A stretch of 64,000 nt of DNA from Gammaproteobacteria bacterium. Its GTDB lineage: Bacteria; Pseudomonadota; Gammaproteobacteria; Pseudomonadales; JADFDG01. How positions within the stretch are numbered: position 1 is the first letter of the stretch; each line of letters opens with the position of its first letter. Positions 1 to 10,564 of this stretch are shown here, piece by piece. The translations under genes were made by a program, and so were the position numbers. The notes under the pieces are model-generated. The model was given only the letters and a program-made list of their open reading frames with translations. It had not been told where the DNA came from and searched no databases. The stretch covers positions 1-64,000 of the forward strand of contig JADFDG010000009.1 in the NCBI GenBank assembly GCA_018262975.1, written 5' to 3'.

Positions 1-691
<691 letters not shown>

Positions 692-697
<6 letters not shown>

Positions 698-901
698 AAT
701 GGCGGTACGATTGGCTTCAAGTGCAATTCACCCGAGCAAGTGCACGCCTTCCACGATGCGGCAGTTGCCAATGGCGGCACCTCGATCGAGGCGCCACCCG
801 GCCCGCGCCAGGGAAGCCTGGGGGCCCTGTATCTCGCATACGTTCGCGATCCGGATGGAAACAAACTGTGTGCCATGTACAGGGTGCATAAGCCCTCCTG
901 A
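692..901 (+). pseudogene. VOC/glyoxalase-family protein, C-terminal remnant truncated by the IS
   Basis: ...FKCNSPEQVHAFHDAAVANGGTSIEAPPGPRQGSLGALYLAYVRDPDGNKLCAMYR resembles the C-terminal half of VOC proteins; frame begins at the IS boundary. Confidence 0.75.
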
Positions 902-969
902 TCCGGGGGCGTGCTCTGTGGCCGGATGTCAGCGTCTGGCCTGAAACGAATATCTCAAGGAAGAATAAA

Positions 970-1473
970 GTGGAAGCAGGGAAGTCCTACCAGGCAACGT
1001 CTGCCAGCCAGGTCCAGAGCCATGGCGCCGAAGTCCTGGTACTCGCCACCCGCTGGCAGCGGTTTGCCGCCATGTTTGTGGATGCCTTTACCAGTGGCCT
1101 GTTGACCTTGGCTGTCTGGTACTTTGCCGGGCTAATCCGGTTTCCCGTCGAAAGCTCTCCGCCCTTCGGGGACGCAGTGGTCATGGGCTTGCTGGGCTTC
1201 CTGGTCTTCGTGACGCTCAACTGGTACCTGATGCTGCGCTACGGCCAGACGATCGGGAAGCGGGCCATGGCCATCCAGGTTGTCGACATGACCGATGAGG
1301 TGCCCAAGCTCAGGACGCAACTGTTCCTCAGGTATTTTCCGGGCTATCTGATGGCCAACGTGCCTGTCGCTGGCAATATCTATTCCCTCGCAGACGCGTT
1401 GCTGATCTTCGGCAAGCCGCGTCGTTGCGTTCATGACTATCTGGCGGGCACAAAGGTCATCAAGGTGACCTGA
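970..1473 (+). CDS. RDD family membrane protein
   Basis: ATRWQRFAAMFVDAF... YGQTIGKRAMAIQVVD, RDD-type architecture. Confidence 0.8.
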   Translation: MEAGKSYQATSASQVQSHGAEVLVLATRWQRFAAMFVDAFTSGLLTLAVWYFAGLIRFPVESSPPFGDAVVMGLLGFLVFVTLNWYLMLRYGQTIGKRAMAIQVVDMTDEVPKLRTQLFLRYFPGYLMANVPVAGNIYSLADALLIFGKPRRCVHDYLAGTKVIKVT

Positions 1474-1526
1474 GGGTGGCGGTAGACCCGTCGCCATCCG
1501 TCCGCCGCCGTTACAGGGATTGTTGT

Positions 1527-2027
1527 ATGAAAGTCATATCGTCGAGCACGACGTTCATTAACAAGTGGCTTATGCCTGTCTCCTGGTTTGCAGGGTTGTC
1601 CATCGTCATGTTGGCAGGGATCACCAATGGTGCCGTCGAACAGGACATCATGTTTCTCGTAACGCCGCTGTTGATGATGGCGGCTGGCTATTTGATGTTC
1701 CGCAATATGTTGTGGGACATCGTGGATGAGGTGGTGGATTTCGGCGACCGCCTGGTGGTGACCTGGAAGGGAAAGAAGGAGTCCATCCTGATTTCCAATA
1801 TCATGAATGTCAGCTACAAGGTTGACCAGAATCCGCCTCGCGTTACGCTCCGCCTCAGATCGCCGTGCAGGTTTGGTAGCGAGATTACGTTCTCGCCCAT
1901 TGTGCGCGGCGCATACCTGCTCAATGGCAACAGGAATGCCATCGTGGAAGACCTGATCGTCCGTGTTGATGAGGCGCGCACCCGCGCTGCCCGGGACGCA
2001 GCCGCGCAAGAAGGTCAGGCGCGCTGA
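1527..2027 (+). CDS. Hypothetical membrane protein
   Basis: ORF with two N-terminal hydrophobic segments; ATG at 1527 in the 1476-2027 frame. Confidence 0.6.
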   Translation: MKVISSSTTFINKWLMPVSWFAGLSIVMLAGITNGAVEQDIMFLVTPLLMMAAGYLMFRNMLWDIVDEVVDFGDRLVVTWKGKKESILISNIMNVSYKVDQNPPRVTLRLRSPCRFGSEITFSPIVRGAYLLNGNRNAIVEDLIVRVDEARTRAARDAAAQEGQAR

Positions 2028-2093
2028 CGCGCTGCCGCCCTGGCCACCCGTCCCTTAAACGCGTGTTTTTTTCAACCAAGGAGAGCTCCACTC

Positions 2094-2702
2094 GTGAAGG
2101 TACTCGCTGCTATCGTCGCTTCGGCGGCACTGTTGTCTGGCTGCGCCACTGTCGTTTCCGGTCCGTCCCAGCAGGTCACGTTCAATAGTGAACCGCAGGA
2201 AGCCACTGTTACCGTGGCCGGCAAGGCGCTGGGCAAGACGCCCATCACGGCCAACGTGAGCCGCGACAAGAACGTGGCGGTTACCTTCGAGAAGGAGGGC
2301 TACAAGACCTACACCACCCAGTTGTCCACCACTCTTAACGGTTGGTTCTGGGGCAATATCGTGATCGGCGGCCTGCTGGGTTCCACCACCGACGGCCTGT
2401 CCGGTGCCATCAACGAGTACTCGCCGAACCAGTACTTTGTGACGCTGGTGCCGGAGAAGCCCTTTGGCACCGAGAGCAACCGGCCCAAGGACATCAAGCA
2501 GATGCTGCTCGGCTTCGGCGCCGAGATCCGCGGTGAACTTGCCGTGGGCGGCGGTAGCCATGTGAATGAGCTGCTGGCTGCCATTGGCGTCACCGAGGAC
2601 AAGCAGGCCCAGGCCGTCGCCGCGCTGAAGAACATGGCGGTGTCCGAGCAGGACAACCTGGAGTTCGCCAAGAAGATCATCGAGGTCTTCGAGGTCAAGT
2701 GA
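2094..2702 (+). CDS. PEGA-domain lipoprotein
   Basis: Lipobox ALLSGC; VTFNSEPQEATVTVAGKALGKTPITANVSRDKNVAVTFEKEGYK PEGA-like repeat. Confidence 0.75.
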   Translation: MKVLAAIVASAALLSGCATVVSGPSQQVTFNSEPQEATVTVAGKALGKTPITANVSRDKNVAVTFEKEGYKTYTTQLSTTLNGWFWGNIVIGGLLGSTTDGLSGAINEYSPNQYFVTLVPEKPFGTESNRPKDIKQMLLGFGAEIRGELAVGGGSHVNELLAAIGVTEDKQAQAVAALKNMAVSEQDNLEFAKKIIEVFEVK

Positions 2703-2773
2703 GTCGCCTTTAACGGCTCGTGGCCGGGCGCTTGCCGTGCAGGCACGCCCAGCCCCGTGCCCCGGGAGCGTCC

Positions 2774-3127
2774 ATGATCACCACCGAATTCGCCCACCAG
2801 TTCGCCCGTGAATGGATCGAGGCCTGGAACGCCCACGACCTCGACCGCATCCTTTCGCACTACGCCGATGACTTCACCATGTCGTCGCCCTATATCGCGC
2901 AGATTGCCGGCGTGGCCTCGGGTTCGCTGACCGGCAAGGCCGCCGTGCGTGCCTACTGGGCCGCCGCGCTGCAAAAAATGCCCACCCTGCGCTTCGAGCT
3001 CTTGCAGACGCTGGTGGGTGCCGGCTCGGTCATCCTTTACTACCGCGGCGTCAGGGGCATGGCAGCCGAGGTGTTCTTCTTCGGTCCGGACCACCTTGTG
3101 CAGCGGGCAGCAGCCCATTACGAATAA
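2774..3127 (+). CDS. SnoaL-like / NTF2-fold protein
   Basis: FAREWIEAWNAHDLDRILSHYADDFTMSSP, typical SnoaL start. Confidence 0.8.
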   Translation: MITTEFAHQFAREWIEAWNAHDLDRILSHYADDFTMSSPYIAQIAGVASGSLTGKAAVRAYWAAALQKMPTLRFELLQTLVGAGSVILYYRGVRGMAAEVFFFGPDHLVQRAAAHYE

Positions 3128-3154
3128 GGGTTCCCGGATCCCAGGTATCCACCC

Positions 3155-3859
3155 ATGTGCGGTCGCTACGTCACCCCCGATGCCCGGGCGATGGAAAGCT
3201 ACTTCCACCTCGGGCGCCACAACTGGAAGGGCTGGATCACCCGCTACAACGTCGGGCCCACCCAGCCGGTGCCCATCGTGTACATGCCGCAAGGCGAGGT
3301 GCTGGGCGACGTGGCCCGCTGGGGGCTGATTCCCTCCTGGTGGAAGAAGGACACGCCGCCCACCATGACCTTCAACGCGCGCAGCGAGGAGGCCGCCAGC
3401 AAGCCCACCTGGCGCCACGGCATCCGTTCGGCGCGCTGCCTGATGCCCGCGCGTGGCTGGTACGAGTGGAACGAGCACGAGCCGGTGAAGACCGCCGCCG
3501 GGCGTGCCGGGCACCAGCCATACTATTTCCACGCACCGGACGCCGAGGTGGTCGCCATCGCCGGCCTGTGGTCGCTGTGGCACGGTCCGCACGCCACCGT
3601 GCTCTCCTGCGCGCTGCTCACCCGCGAGGCCGCCGGGACCGACATCGCCGCCATCCACCACCGCATGCCGGTAGTGCTGCGGCCCGCGGATTTCGCTGCC
3701 TGGCTGTCGCCGGATACGCCGGCGCCGGAGGTGGCTGGCCTGATCGCGCAATCGCGTGGCGATTTCGTGGCGCACCGCGTGAGCACACAAGTGAACAACG
3801 TGCGCAACGAGTCTTCAGACCTCATTGACGAGGTTCCGCCGGAGGGCGAGATCGGGTAG
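3155..3859 (+). CDS. SOS response-associated peptidase (SRAP/YedK family)
   Basis: Begins MCGRY (catalytic Cys2), NARSEEAASKPTWRHGIRSARCLMPARGWYEW. Confidence 0.93.
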   Translation: MCGRYVTPDARAMESYFHLGRHNWKGWITRYNVGPTQPVPIVYMPQGEVLGDVARWGLIPSWWKKDTPPTMTFNARSEEAASKPTWRHGIRSARCLMPARGWYEWNEHEPVKTAAGRAGHQPYYFHAPDAEVVAIAGLWSLWHGPHATVLSCALLTREAAGTDIAAIHHRMPVVLRPADFAAWLSPDTPAPEVAGLIAQSRGDFVAHRVSTQVNNVRNESSDLIDEVPPEGEIG

Positions 3860-3961
3860 GGTGCCGCATGGGCCGGTTTCCCGGCCGTAATCGCCCGGGT
3901 GAAAGGGCAAGGGAAGACCCCCGGAAAGTTATCCGGACGTGGAATCAGAAGGATCTGGACT

Positions 3962-4504
3962 ATGACAGGCGCACCGACCAAGGGCGGCGAGGCGATTGAA
4001 TCCTCGCGCATGAGCTACCGCGATCTTTCCAATCTGCTGCTGCGCATCGCTGGCGTCGCGATGATCGCCTTTGCGCTGACCGCCCTTGGCGGCTATCTGT
4101 CCTTCTATCTGACAGCACCGGAGCGCTCCCCCTCTGCCTTTTCCGGCCTGGTCGTGATCCCGATAGTCATTCCGCTGGCACTTGGCCTGGCGCTACTGTT
4201 TTTCCCGCGATCGGTAACCAACAGGCTGGTTGAGGAAGGCGGGATCGAAGGGGCTCCGGCGTTCGACGCGGACACGCTGCAGCGTGTCGCCTTCTCGGTG
4301 CTGGCCTTGTACCTGCTGTTCCAGGTGCTTTCGGACCTGGTCTACCACGGCACCGCTATTTACATCGCCGGGCTCGAAGGCGGCAGGCTGGATCCGGAGA
4401 TATGGCCAACCCTGATCGCCACCCTTGCTGAGCTTGTCTTCGCCCTGTTCCTGTTGCTCGGGTCCGGTCGACTGGTCCGGGCATTGCGGTCCGTGCGCAC
4501 ATGA
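3962..4504 (+). CDS. Hypothetical membrane protein
   Basis: ORF with several hydrophobic helices; start codon uncertain. Confidence 0.5.
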   Translation: MTGAPTKGGEAIESSRMSYRDLSNLLLRIAGVAMIAFALTALGGYLSFYLTAPERSPSAFSGLVVIPIVIPLALGLALLFFPRSVTNRLVEEGGIEGAPAFDADTLQRVAFSVLALYLLFQVLSDLVYHGTAIYIAGLEGGRLDPEIWPTLIATLAELVFALFLLLGSGRLVRALRSVRT

Positions 4505-4773
4505 TGCCCTTTCCTGGTTATGAATGGCTATTGGTGGGCGCTTGGCACCTTTCCATATTTGCTTTTGGCTTTCTCTTCATGGGGGCGCGCAGGAATGCTC
4601 CTTTTCCAGGTGGGATCGCACTTATCGGCGTCCTGGTTTCCCTGCTTGTCATTCATTTCTCTCGCGAGCCTGCCATGCTGTACGTGAATGAATCGATCTA
4701 CTGGGCAGCATCGCCGCTGATTTGCCTTGTTGCTGGTATGGGTTCGAATTTCGCTTTCAAGAGTAAAGAGTAG
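4501..4773 (+). CDS. Hypothetical small membrane protein
   Basis: ORF overlapping the previous stop (ATGA), hydrophobic. Confidence 0.5.
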   Translation: MMPFPGYEWLLVGAWHLSIFAFGFLFMGARRNAPFPGGIALIGVLVSLLVIHFSREPAMLYVNESIYWAASPLICLVAGMGSNFAFKSKE

Positions 4774-4868
4774 GGATGTCTGCCGGAAGTACACTTTTCC
4801 TCTGCTCAGATCATTCCCTTTGTTCAAGCTTATTGTCGTCGCCTGATCCGGATGTATGGTACACACCA

Positions 4869-5309
4869 ATGACTGCGCATCAAGAAGCAGAATGCAAGAA
4901 TTGCGGCTACCGCCGAAAAGCCAGCGACACGGCCATGCGCCATCGCTGCCCTTCATGCAAGCAGCCATACATCCTCCTGCGTGATTTCGTTCCGAACAGT
5001 ATTCCGATGGGGACGCGTGTTGCCAACATCGTCCTGGCGATAGGCCTGTTTTGTTATGGGTCCTACATGCTTGTTGCCGGTCAGGTCGCGGCTCCTGAAG
5101 GCGGGGCGGGTTTTTTCCACGACGTTCCGGCGTGGATACGGTACGGCGGGTACGTTGCTCTTTGCCTCATGCTCGTTTCCCGGGTATTGGATCACTATGA
5201 CAAGCGCGACAATGAATCCGTCTACAGAACCTTCGAGGAAATTGCGATCGGTGCTGCGATAGTTCTCTTTGCGGGGGCTACCATCTACTGCAAGCTGGAC
5301 AATATGTGA
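4869..5309 (+). CDS. Zinc-ribbon membrane protein, unknown function
   Basis: CKNCGYRR...RCPSCKQPY CxxC pairs followed by hydrophobic helices; start may be 4776. Confidence 0.5.
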   Translation: MTAHQEAECKNCGYRRKASDTAMRHRCPSCKQPYILLRDFVPNSIPMGTRVANIVLAIGLFCYGSYMLVAGQVAAPEGGAGFFHDVPAWIRYGGYVALCLMLVSRVLDHYDKRDNESVYRTFEEIAIGAAIVLFAGATIYCKLDNM

Positions 5310-5368
5310 GTACGGTGCCGGGCCACGGTCCGCGCCAAAACCCAGGTTTACTTCAGGAGGAAGCGAGT

Positions 5369-5926
5369 GTGAGTGAGGAAAAAACTGCCAAGGCCGTTCG
5401 TGGATTGACCATCGCCGTCTGGGCGCTGACGGTAGTGATGGTGATCTCGCTGGTGTTTCCGTACGTATGGACGTACGTGGCGTTCAGCGAGCAGACCGTT
5501 GCCGTGGAACCGGCGCCCCGTGAATCCGCCCCGAAGGTGCTGAAGGCCCCGCTAAAGCCCTACGAGGATGAGTACGAAGACTTCTACGATTGGCCGATCG
5601 AAAAGCAGATATCCACCGCGTCAGCCATCATTCTTACCAGGAACACCGATGACGGTGAGCGGATCGTCAGTACCGTCGAAGAGGTGCTTATGGTCAAGCC
5701 TGGTACCACGCTGTACTACCAGGTGGGCGATGAGTACAAGAATGGTACTCACTACAAGCGTGAGGGGTACTCCTATGGCGAGGGCGAGATCGTCTTCATG
5801 ACCGGGTCGCCGGCACGCATGCGGTACTCCACGAGCTATTCGGATGGCCGTTGTGGCGGCCTGGGTGACATGCCCATCGAGAAGCTCAGGGAACTCATTG
5901 CTGCGCACGGCAATGTTGAGGGGTAA
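5369..5926 (+). CDS. Hypothetical single-pass membrane protein
   Basis: GTG start after AGGAGG at about 5355-5360; N-terminal TM helix. Confidence 0.5.
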   Translation: MSEEKTAKAVRGLTIAVWALTVVMVISLVFPYVWTYVAFSEQTVAVEPAPRESAPKVLKAPLKPYEDEYEDFYDWPIEKQISTASAIILTRNTDDGERIVSTVEEVLMVKPGTTLYYQVGDEYKNGTHYKREGYSYGEGEIVFMTGSPARMRYSTSYSDGRCGGLGDMPIEKLRELIAAHGNVEG

Positions 5927-5992
5927 GTGAGTAATCGCGGCCCTGCGGCCACGTTACGCTTTTAGTCTGTGCGGCTGTTTTTCGAGGCAAGG

Positions 5993-6475
5993 ATGCTGAA
6001 GATCATCTACGCGATGTTGTGTGCGATTGTGCTGCTGGGTGGGTGGGTTGCCTGGCAGTTTGCCCATGGTCCCGATGGCGCTGCCGGGGACGCTTCGTTG
6101 TCCTGGTATACGGGGATTGATTCGCTGCCGGCGTCCCAGGCCGAGGCGGAACAGGCGGGGATGCCGCATCTGATCTACTTCTATACGGACTGGTGCAAGT
6201 TCTGCGCGCAACTGGAGGAGGAACTGCTCGACACCGATGAGGTGGCCGAGGCCCTGCAGGATGTGGTGATGATTCGCATCAATCCAGACGCGAATGGTGA
6301 ATCCTGGCGTGCCTGGCGCGGGTTCGGCTCGCGCGGCGTTCCGGCGCTGTACGTCAGGCAGCCCGGCGAAGCGGATTACCAGCGCATCGACGCATTTGTG
6401 GGCAGGGCCGGATTCAGCCCGGAGGTTCTTTCCGAGGACGCGTTCATCACGCGCGTGCTGGGCCGCAGGGAGTGA
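5993..6475 (+). CDS. Thioredoxin-fold protein
   Basis: N-terminal signal/TM, HLIYFYTDWCKFCAQLEEELL (WCxxC). Confidence 0.8.
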   Translation: MLKIIYAMLCAIVLLGGWVAWQFAHGPDGAAGDASLSWYTGIDSLPASQAEAEQAGMPHLIYFYTDWCKFCAQLEEELLDTDEVAEALQDVVMIRINPDANGESWRAWRGFGSRGVPALYVRQPGEADYQRIDAFVGRAGFSPEVLSEDAFITRVLGRRE

Positions 6476-7260
6476 TGTCCGTGTGCCCGGGTCGCACCGT
6501 TCAACGCCGGCGCGCTGTCCTTGCCCGCCATTTGACCGCGCTGTCCGTCCTGCTGTTCAGCCTGCTGCCGCTGTGTGCATCCGCCGCCACGCAACCCGTG
6601 GTGCTCCTCCACGGCCTCGCCCGGTCCGCCGGCTCCCTCGACAAGCTCGAAGATCGCCTGCTGCAGGCCGGTTACACCACCTGCAACATCGATTACCCGT
6701 CCACGCGCTACCCGGTGGAAACGCTGGCCCGCGAGCACGTGTTGCCGGCCATCCGCGCCTGCGTCGGTGACGCGCCGGCCACCGTGCATTTCGTCACCCA
6801 CTCGATGGGCGGCATTCTCGTGCGGCAGCTGCGCCGCAGCGCACCGGACTTGCCGGTGGGCCGCGTGGTCATGCTCGGCCCGCCCAACCACGGCAGCGAA
6901 CTGGTAGACCGCATGGGCGACTGGCGCCTGTTCCGCTGGATCAACGGCCCCGCCGGCCAGCAACTGCGCACCGGCCCCAGGGGCCTGCCCGCGCAACTGG
7001 GCCCCGCGGATTTCGAACTGGGCATCATCGCCGGCGACGCGCCGTTCCTCGAGCCGTTCACCGGTTACATCGCCGGCCCCAGCGACGGCAAGGTGTCGCT
7101 GGAAAGCGCGAAGCTGGAGGGCATGAAGGGCTACCTGGTGCTGCCGGTCACCCATTCGCTGATGATGCGCGATACCATCGTGATCGAGCAGGCGGTGTAC
7201 TTCCTGCAGAACGGCAGGTTCAAAACCGCGGGGGAATCCGCTGGCCCTATTTCGCAATGA
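6475..7260 (+). CDS. Alpha/beta hydrolase, lipase-like
   Basis: PVVLLHGLARS, THSMGGILVRQL nucleophile elbow; exact start uncertain. Confidence 0.75.
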   Translation: MSVCPGRTVQRRRAVLARHLTALSVLLFSLLPLCASAATQPVVLLHGLARSAGSLDKLEDRLLQAGYTTCNIDYPSTRYPVETLAREHVLPAIRACVGDAPATVHFVTHSMGGILVRQLRRSAPDLPVGRVVMLGPPNHGSELVDRMGDWRLFRWINGPAGQQLRTGPRGLPAQLGPADFELGIIAGDAPFLEPFTGYIAGPSDGKVSLESAKLEGMKGYLVLPVTHSLMMRDTIVIEQAVYFLQNGRFKTAGESAGPISQ

Positions 7261-7276
7261 CAACAAGGAGCAAGGA

Positions 7277-7702
7277 ATGCAATCCGACCAAATGGAATAC
7301 GTAGGCTTCTGGGCACGCGCCTGGGCTTCGCTCATCGACTCGGTGCTCGGCGCCCTCATCATCTGGCCGATCCTCACCCTGGTGTACGGCGAGGCGTACT
7401 GGTCAGGCGACCGCCTGATCCATGGCCCGGTGGACTTCCTGATGTCCTGGGTGTTCCCGGTGGTGGCGGTGGTGCTGTTCTGGATCGCCAGGCAGGCCAC
7501 GCCGGGCAAGATGGCCATCTCCGCGAAGATCGTCGATGCGAAGACCGGCGGGGTGCCGAGCACCGGGCAGTTGATCGGCCGCTACGCCGCCTACTACGTC
7601 TCGCTGCTGCCGCTGTTCCTGGGCTTCATCTGGGTGGCTTTTGATGACCGCAAGCAAGGCTGGCATGACAAGCTGGCTGGTACGCTGGTGGTGCGCAAAT
7701 AG
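7277..7702 (+). CDS. RDD family protein
   Basis: YVGFWARAWASLIDSVL ... TPGKMAISAKIVDAKTGG. Confidence 0.85.
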   Translation: MQSDQMEYVGFWARAWASLIDSVLGALIIWPILTLVYGEAYWSGDRLIHGPVDFLMSWVFPVVAVVLFWIARQATPGKMAISAKIVDAKTGGVPSTGQLIGRYAAYYVSLLPLFLGFIWVAFDDRKQGWHDKLAGTLVVRK

Positions 7703-7714
7703 AGGGTCAGGACC

Positions 7715-9049
7715 ATGTCCGCCATCAAGCTCGCCCTGATCGCCATCCTGCTGGTGCTCACCGCGCTGTGGCTGGCCGCCGATACGTTGCTGCCCGAGCC
7801 GTTCACCTACTTCGCGTTCCGCAGCGTGTTCGTGCAATACAGCGGCGTGCTGGCCATCGGCGTGATGAGCATCGCCATGCTGCTGGCGCTGCGCCCGAAG
7901 TGGCTGGAGCCGCGGCTGGACGGTCTGGACAAGATGTACCGCCTGCACAAGTGGCTGGGCATCACCGCGCTGGTGGTGGCGGTGGGTCACTGGTGGATGG
8001 CCAAGGGCACCAAGTGGATGGTGGGCTGGGGCTGGCTGGAGCGGCCGGCGCGCAAGCCGCCGTCCGGCGAAACGCTCGGCGCGATCGAGGGCTTCTTGCG
8101 CAGCCAGCGCGGCCTCGCCGAAGGCATCGGTGAATGGGCCTTCTACGCGGCAGCGCTGCTGATCGTGCTGGCGATCATCAAGCGCTTCCCTTACCACTGG
8201 TTCGTGAAGACCCACAAGTTGCTGGCGGTGGCGTACCTTGCGCTGGTCTGGCACACGCTGGTCCTCACGAAAATGGCCTACTGGACGCAGCCGGTGGGCT
8301 GGGTGCTGGCGCTGTTGCTGCTCGGTGGCAGCGTGGCCGCGGTGCTGACGCTGGCCGGGCGCATCGGCGCCGGTCGCAAGGTGCAGGGCACCATCGCCTC
8401 CATCACCGAATACGCGCCGCTGCGCGTGCTGGAAACGGCGGTGACGGTGCAGGACGGCTGGCCCGGCCACGCCGCCGGGCAGTTCGCCTTCGTCACCTCC
8501 GACCAGCACGAGGGCGCGCATCCCTACACCATTGCGTCGGCGTGGAATCCCGCCGAGCGCCGGCTGGTATTCATCACCAAGGCCCTCGGCGACCACACCA
8601 GCCGGCTGCGCGAGCGCCTGAAGCCGGGCATGCCGGTGACGGTGGAGGGGCCGTACGGCTGCTTCAACTTTGCCGACGGGCAGCCGCGGCAGATCTGGAT
8701 CGGTGCGGGCATCGGCATCACGCCGTTCGTTGCCCGTCTCAAGCAGCGCGCGGCCACGCCGGATGGCACGGTGATCGACCTGTTCCATCCCACCGCGGAT
8801 TTCGACCAGGCCGCCATCGACCATCTCGCCGCCGACGCAGCGGCGGCCAACGTGCGCCTGCACCTGCTGGTGGGCAACAAGGATGGCCGCCTCGATGGCG
8901 ACCGCATCCGCGCCGCGGTGCCGGAGTGGCAACAGGCGAGTATCTGGTTCTGCGGGCCGCCGGGGTTTGGTGAATCGCTGCGCGACGATTTCATCGCGCA
9001 CGGCCTGCCGCCGGCGCGTTTCCACCAGGAACTGTTCCGGATGCGTTGA
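7715..9049 (+). CDS. Ferric reductase-like transmembrane / FAD-NAD-binding oxidoreductase
   Basis: N-terminal ferric-reductase helices with His residues, then HPYTIASA and GIGITPFVARL FNR-like motifs. Confidence 0.88.
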   Translation: MSAIKLALIAILLVLTALWLAADTLLPEPFTYFAFRSVFVQYSGVLAIGVMSIAMLLALRPKWLEPRLDGLDKMYRLHKWLGITALVVAVGHWWMAKGTKWMVGWGWLERPARKPPSGETLGAIEGFLRSQRGLAEGIGEWAFYAAALLIVLAIIKRFPYHWFVKTHKLLAVAYLALVWHTLVLTKMAYWTQPVGWVLALLLLGGSVAAVLTLAGRIGAGRKVQGTIASITEYAPLRVLETAVTVQDGWPGHAAGQFAFVTSDQHEGAHPYTIASAWNPAERRLVFITKALGDHTSRLRERLKPGMPVTVEGPYGCFNFADGQPRQIWIGAGIGITPFVARLKQRAATPDGTVIDLFHPTADFDQAAIDHLAADAAAANVRLHLLVGNKDGRLDGDRIRAAVPEWQQASIWFCGPPGFGESLRDDFIAHGLPPARFHQELFRMR

Positions 9050-9051
9050 GC

Positions 9052-9408
9052 ATGACGCCCGCGCTGCTGGCCGGTTTCGTGATCACCTTGTTGCTGCTTT
9101 CCGGTGCCGGCTCGCTCTGGGCGTACCGGCGCATGCGCCGCCCCACGGTCGGGCCGCTGGGCCGCCTGCTGGTGGCGCTGGGCTTCCTGCTTGGCGGCGC
9201 CCTGGTGGCGTACGTGCCGTTCAACGCCATCCGCGCGGGTGGCCTGTGGTGCCCCAGCCGCGCATGTGATGCGTGGTTCTCCATGGCTGCCAACCCCGTC
9301 GACTTCTGGGCTACGGTCGTTTTCCTGCACCTGTCGGCGGCGGCGATCCTGTCGTTGGGCATCGCCGGCCTGCGGCTGGCCATTGCCGGACCTCACCGGG
9401 AGGCATAG
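9052..9408 (+). CDS. Hypothetical membrane protein
   Basis: Hydrophobic ORF between two confident genes. Confidence 0.5.
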   Translation: MTPALLAGFVITLLLLSGAGSLWAYRRMRRPTVGPLGRLLVALGFLLGGALVAYVPFNAIRAGGLWCPSRACDAWFSMAANPVDFWATVVFLHLSAAAILSLGIAGLRLAIAGPHREA

Positions 9409-9414
9409 CACCCC

Positions 9415-10479
9415 ATGGCACACACTGAGCTGGCTGCACTGGGCTGGAGTGACTGGTTCGAGCAGCGCGCCAACTGCAGCGGCGCCGACACCGTCGCGCG
9501 TGTGACGGCCGTGGACCGCGACCAGTTGCTGCTGGTTGACCAGGCCGGTCACTTCCGCGCCAAGCTGAGCGGGAGCTTCCTGCACCACCATCACCTGTCG
9601 CACGAACTGCCCTGCGTGGGCGACTGGGTGTGCGTGGCCCGGCCGGCGGGCGACGGGATCGGCGTGGTGCACTCATTGCTGGAGCGCCGCACGGCGCTGC
9701 GCCGCAAGTCGGCGGGCAAGGTGGTGGATTACCAGATGATTGCCGCCAACGTGGATGACGTGGTGATCGTCCAGTCCTGCCATACCGACTTCAATCTCAA
9801 GCGCCTGGAGCGCTACCTGGTGATGGTGATGGATGGCGGCGCCGAGCCGCGCATCCTGCTCACCAAGACCGACCTGGTGACCCCGGAGGTGCTGGCCGCG
9901 CAGCTGGCGCAGATCCGTGCCGCCGGCATCACCGCGCCGGTGTTCACCCTGAGCAACGTCACCGGCGACGGCCTGGACGAACTGCAGCGCCAGCTGGTGC
10001 CCGGCCGCACCTGTTGCTTCGTGGGCTCCTCGGGGGTGGGCAAGAGCACGCTGGTCAACCACCTGCTCGGCCGCGAGGTGCAGGAAACGGCCACCGTCAG
10101 CGGCACCGGCGAAGGCCGCCACACCACGGTGCGCCGCGAACTGATCCGCCTGGAGGGCGGGGCCCTGGTCATCGACAACCCCGGCATGCGTGAGTTCGGC
10201 ATCGTCGGTGCGGAGGAGGGCCTGGAGGGCAGCTTCGCCGACATCGTGGCGCTGGCCGCGGGCTGCCGCTTCCGCGACTGCAGCCATACCGGCGAGCCCG
10301 GCTGCGCGGTGCTCGCCGCCGTCGAGGCCGGCGAGATCAGCCGCGAGCACCTCGACAATTACCTGAAGCTCGGCCAGGAGTCCGCCTTCCACCAGATGTC
10401 GTATGCCGAGAAGCGCAAGAAGGACCGTGATTTCGGCAAGTTCATCAAGTCGGTGAAGAAGGACCTCGCCGATGACTAG
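9415..10479 (+). CDS. rsgA: Ribosome small subunit-dependent GTPase A
   Basis: Circularly permuted GTPase: LTKTDLV (G4) before GSSGVGKSTLVNHLLG (G1), DNPGMREFG (G3), C-terminal Zn motif CRFRDCSHTGEPGC. Confidence 0.95.
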   Translation: MAHTELAALGWSDWFEQRANCSGADTVARVTAVDRDQLLLVDQAGHFRAKLSGSFLHHHHLSHELPCVGDWVCVARPAGDGIGVVHSLLERRTALRRKSAGKVVDYQMIAANVDDVVIVQSCHTDFNLKRLERYLVMVMDGGAEPRILLTKTDLVTPEVLAAQLAQIRAAGITAPVFTLSNVTGDGLDELQRQLVPGRTCCFVGSSGVGKSTLVNHLLGREVQETATVSGTGEGRHTTVRRELIRLEGGALVIDNPGMREFGIVGAEEGLEGSFADIVALAAGCRFRDCSHTGEPGCAVLAAVEAGEISREHLDNYLKLGQESAFHQMSYAEKRKKDRDFGKFIKSVKKDLADD

Positions 10480-10564
10480 CGTGGCGCAACGCGCTATGTT
10501 CCCGACGGCGGCAACCCGTTCGTCCGCCGTTCATTCCGTCACATGGCAACCAGAGGAAGGATCC

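Noticed and set aside
2309-3790. 493-aa minus-strand ORF
   Set aside because: Spans antisense of PEGA, SnoaL and SRAP genes, which have convincing motifs.
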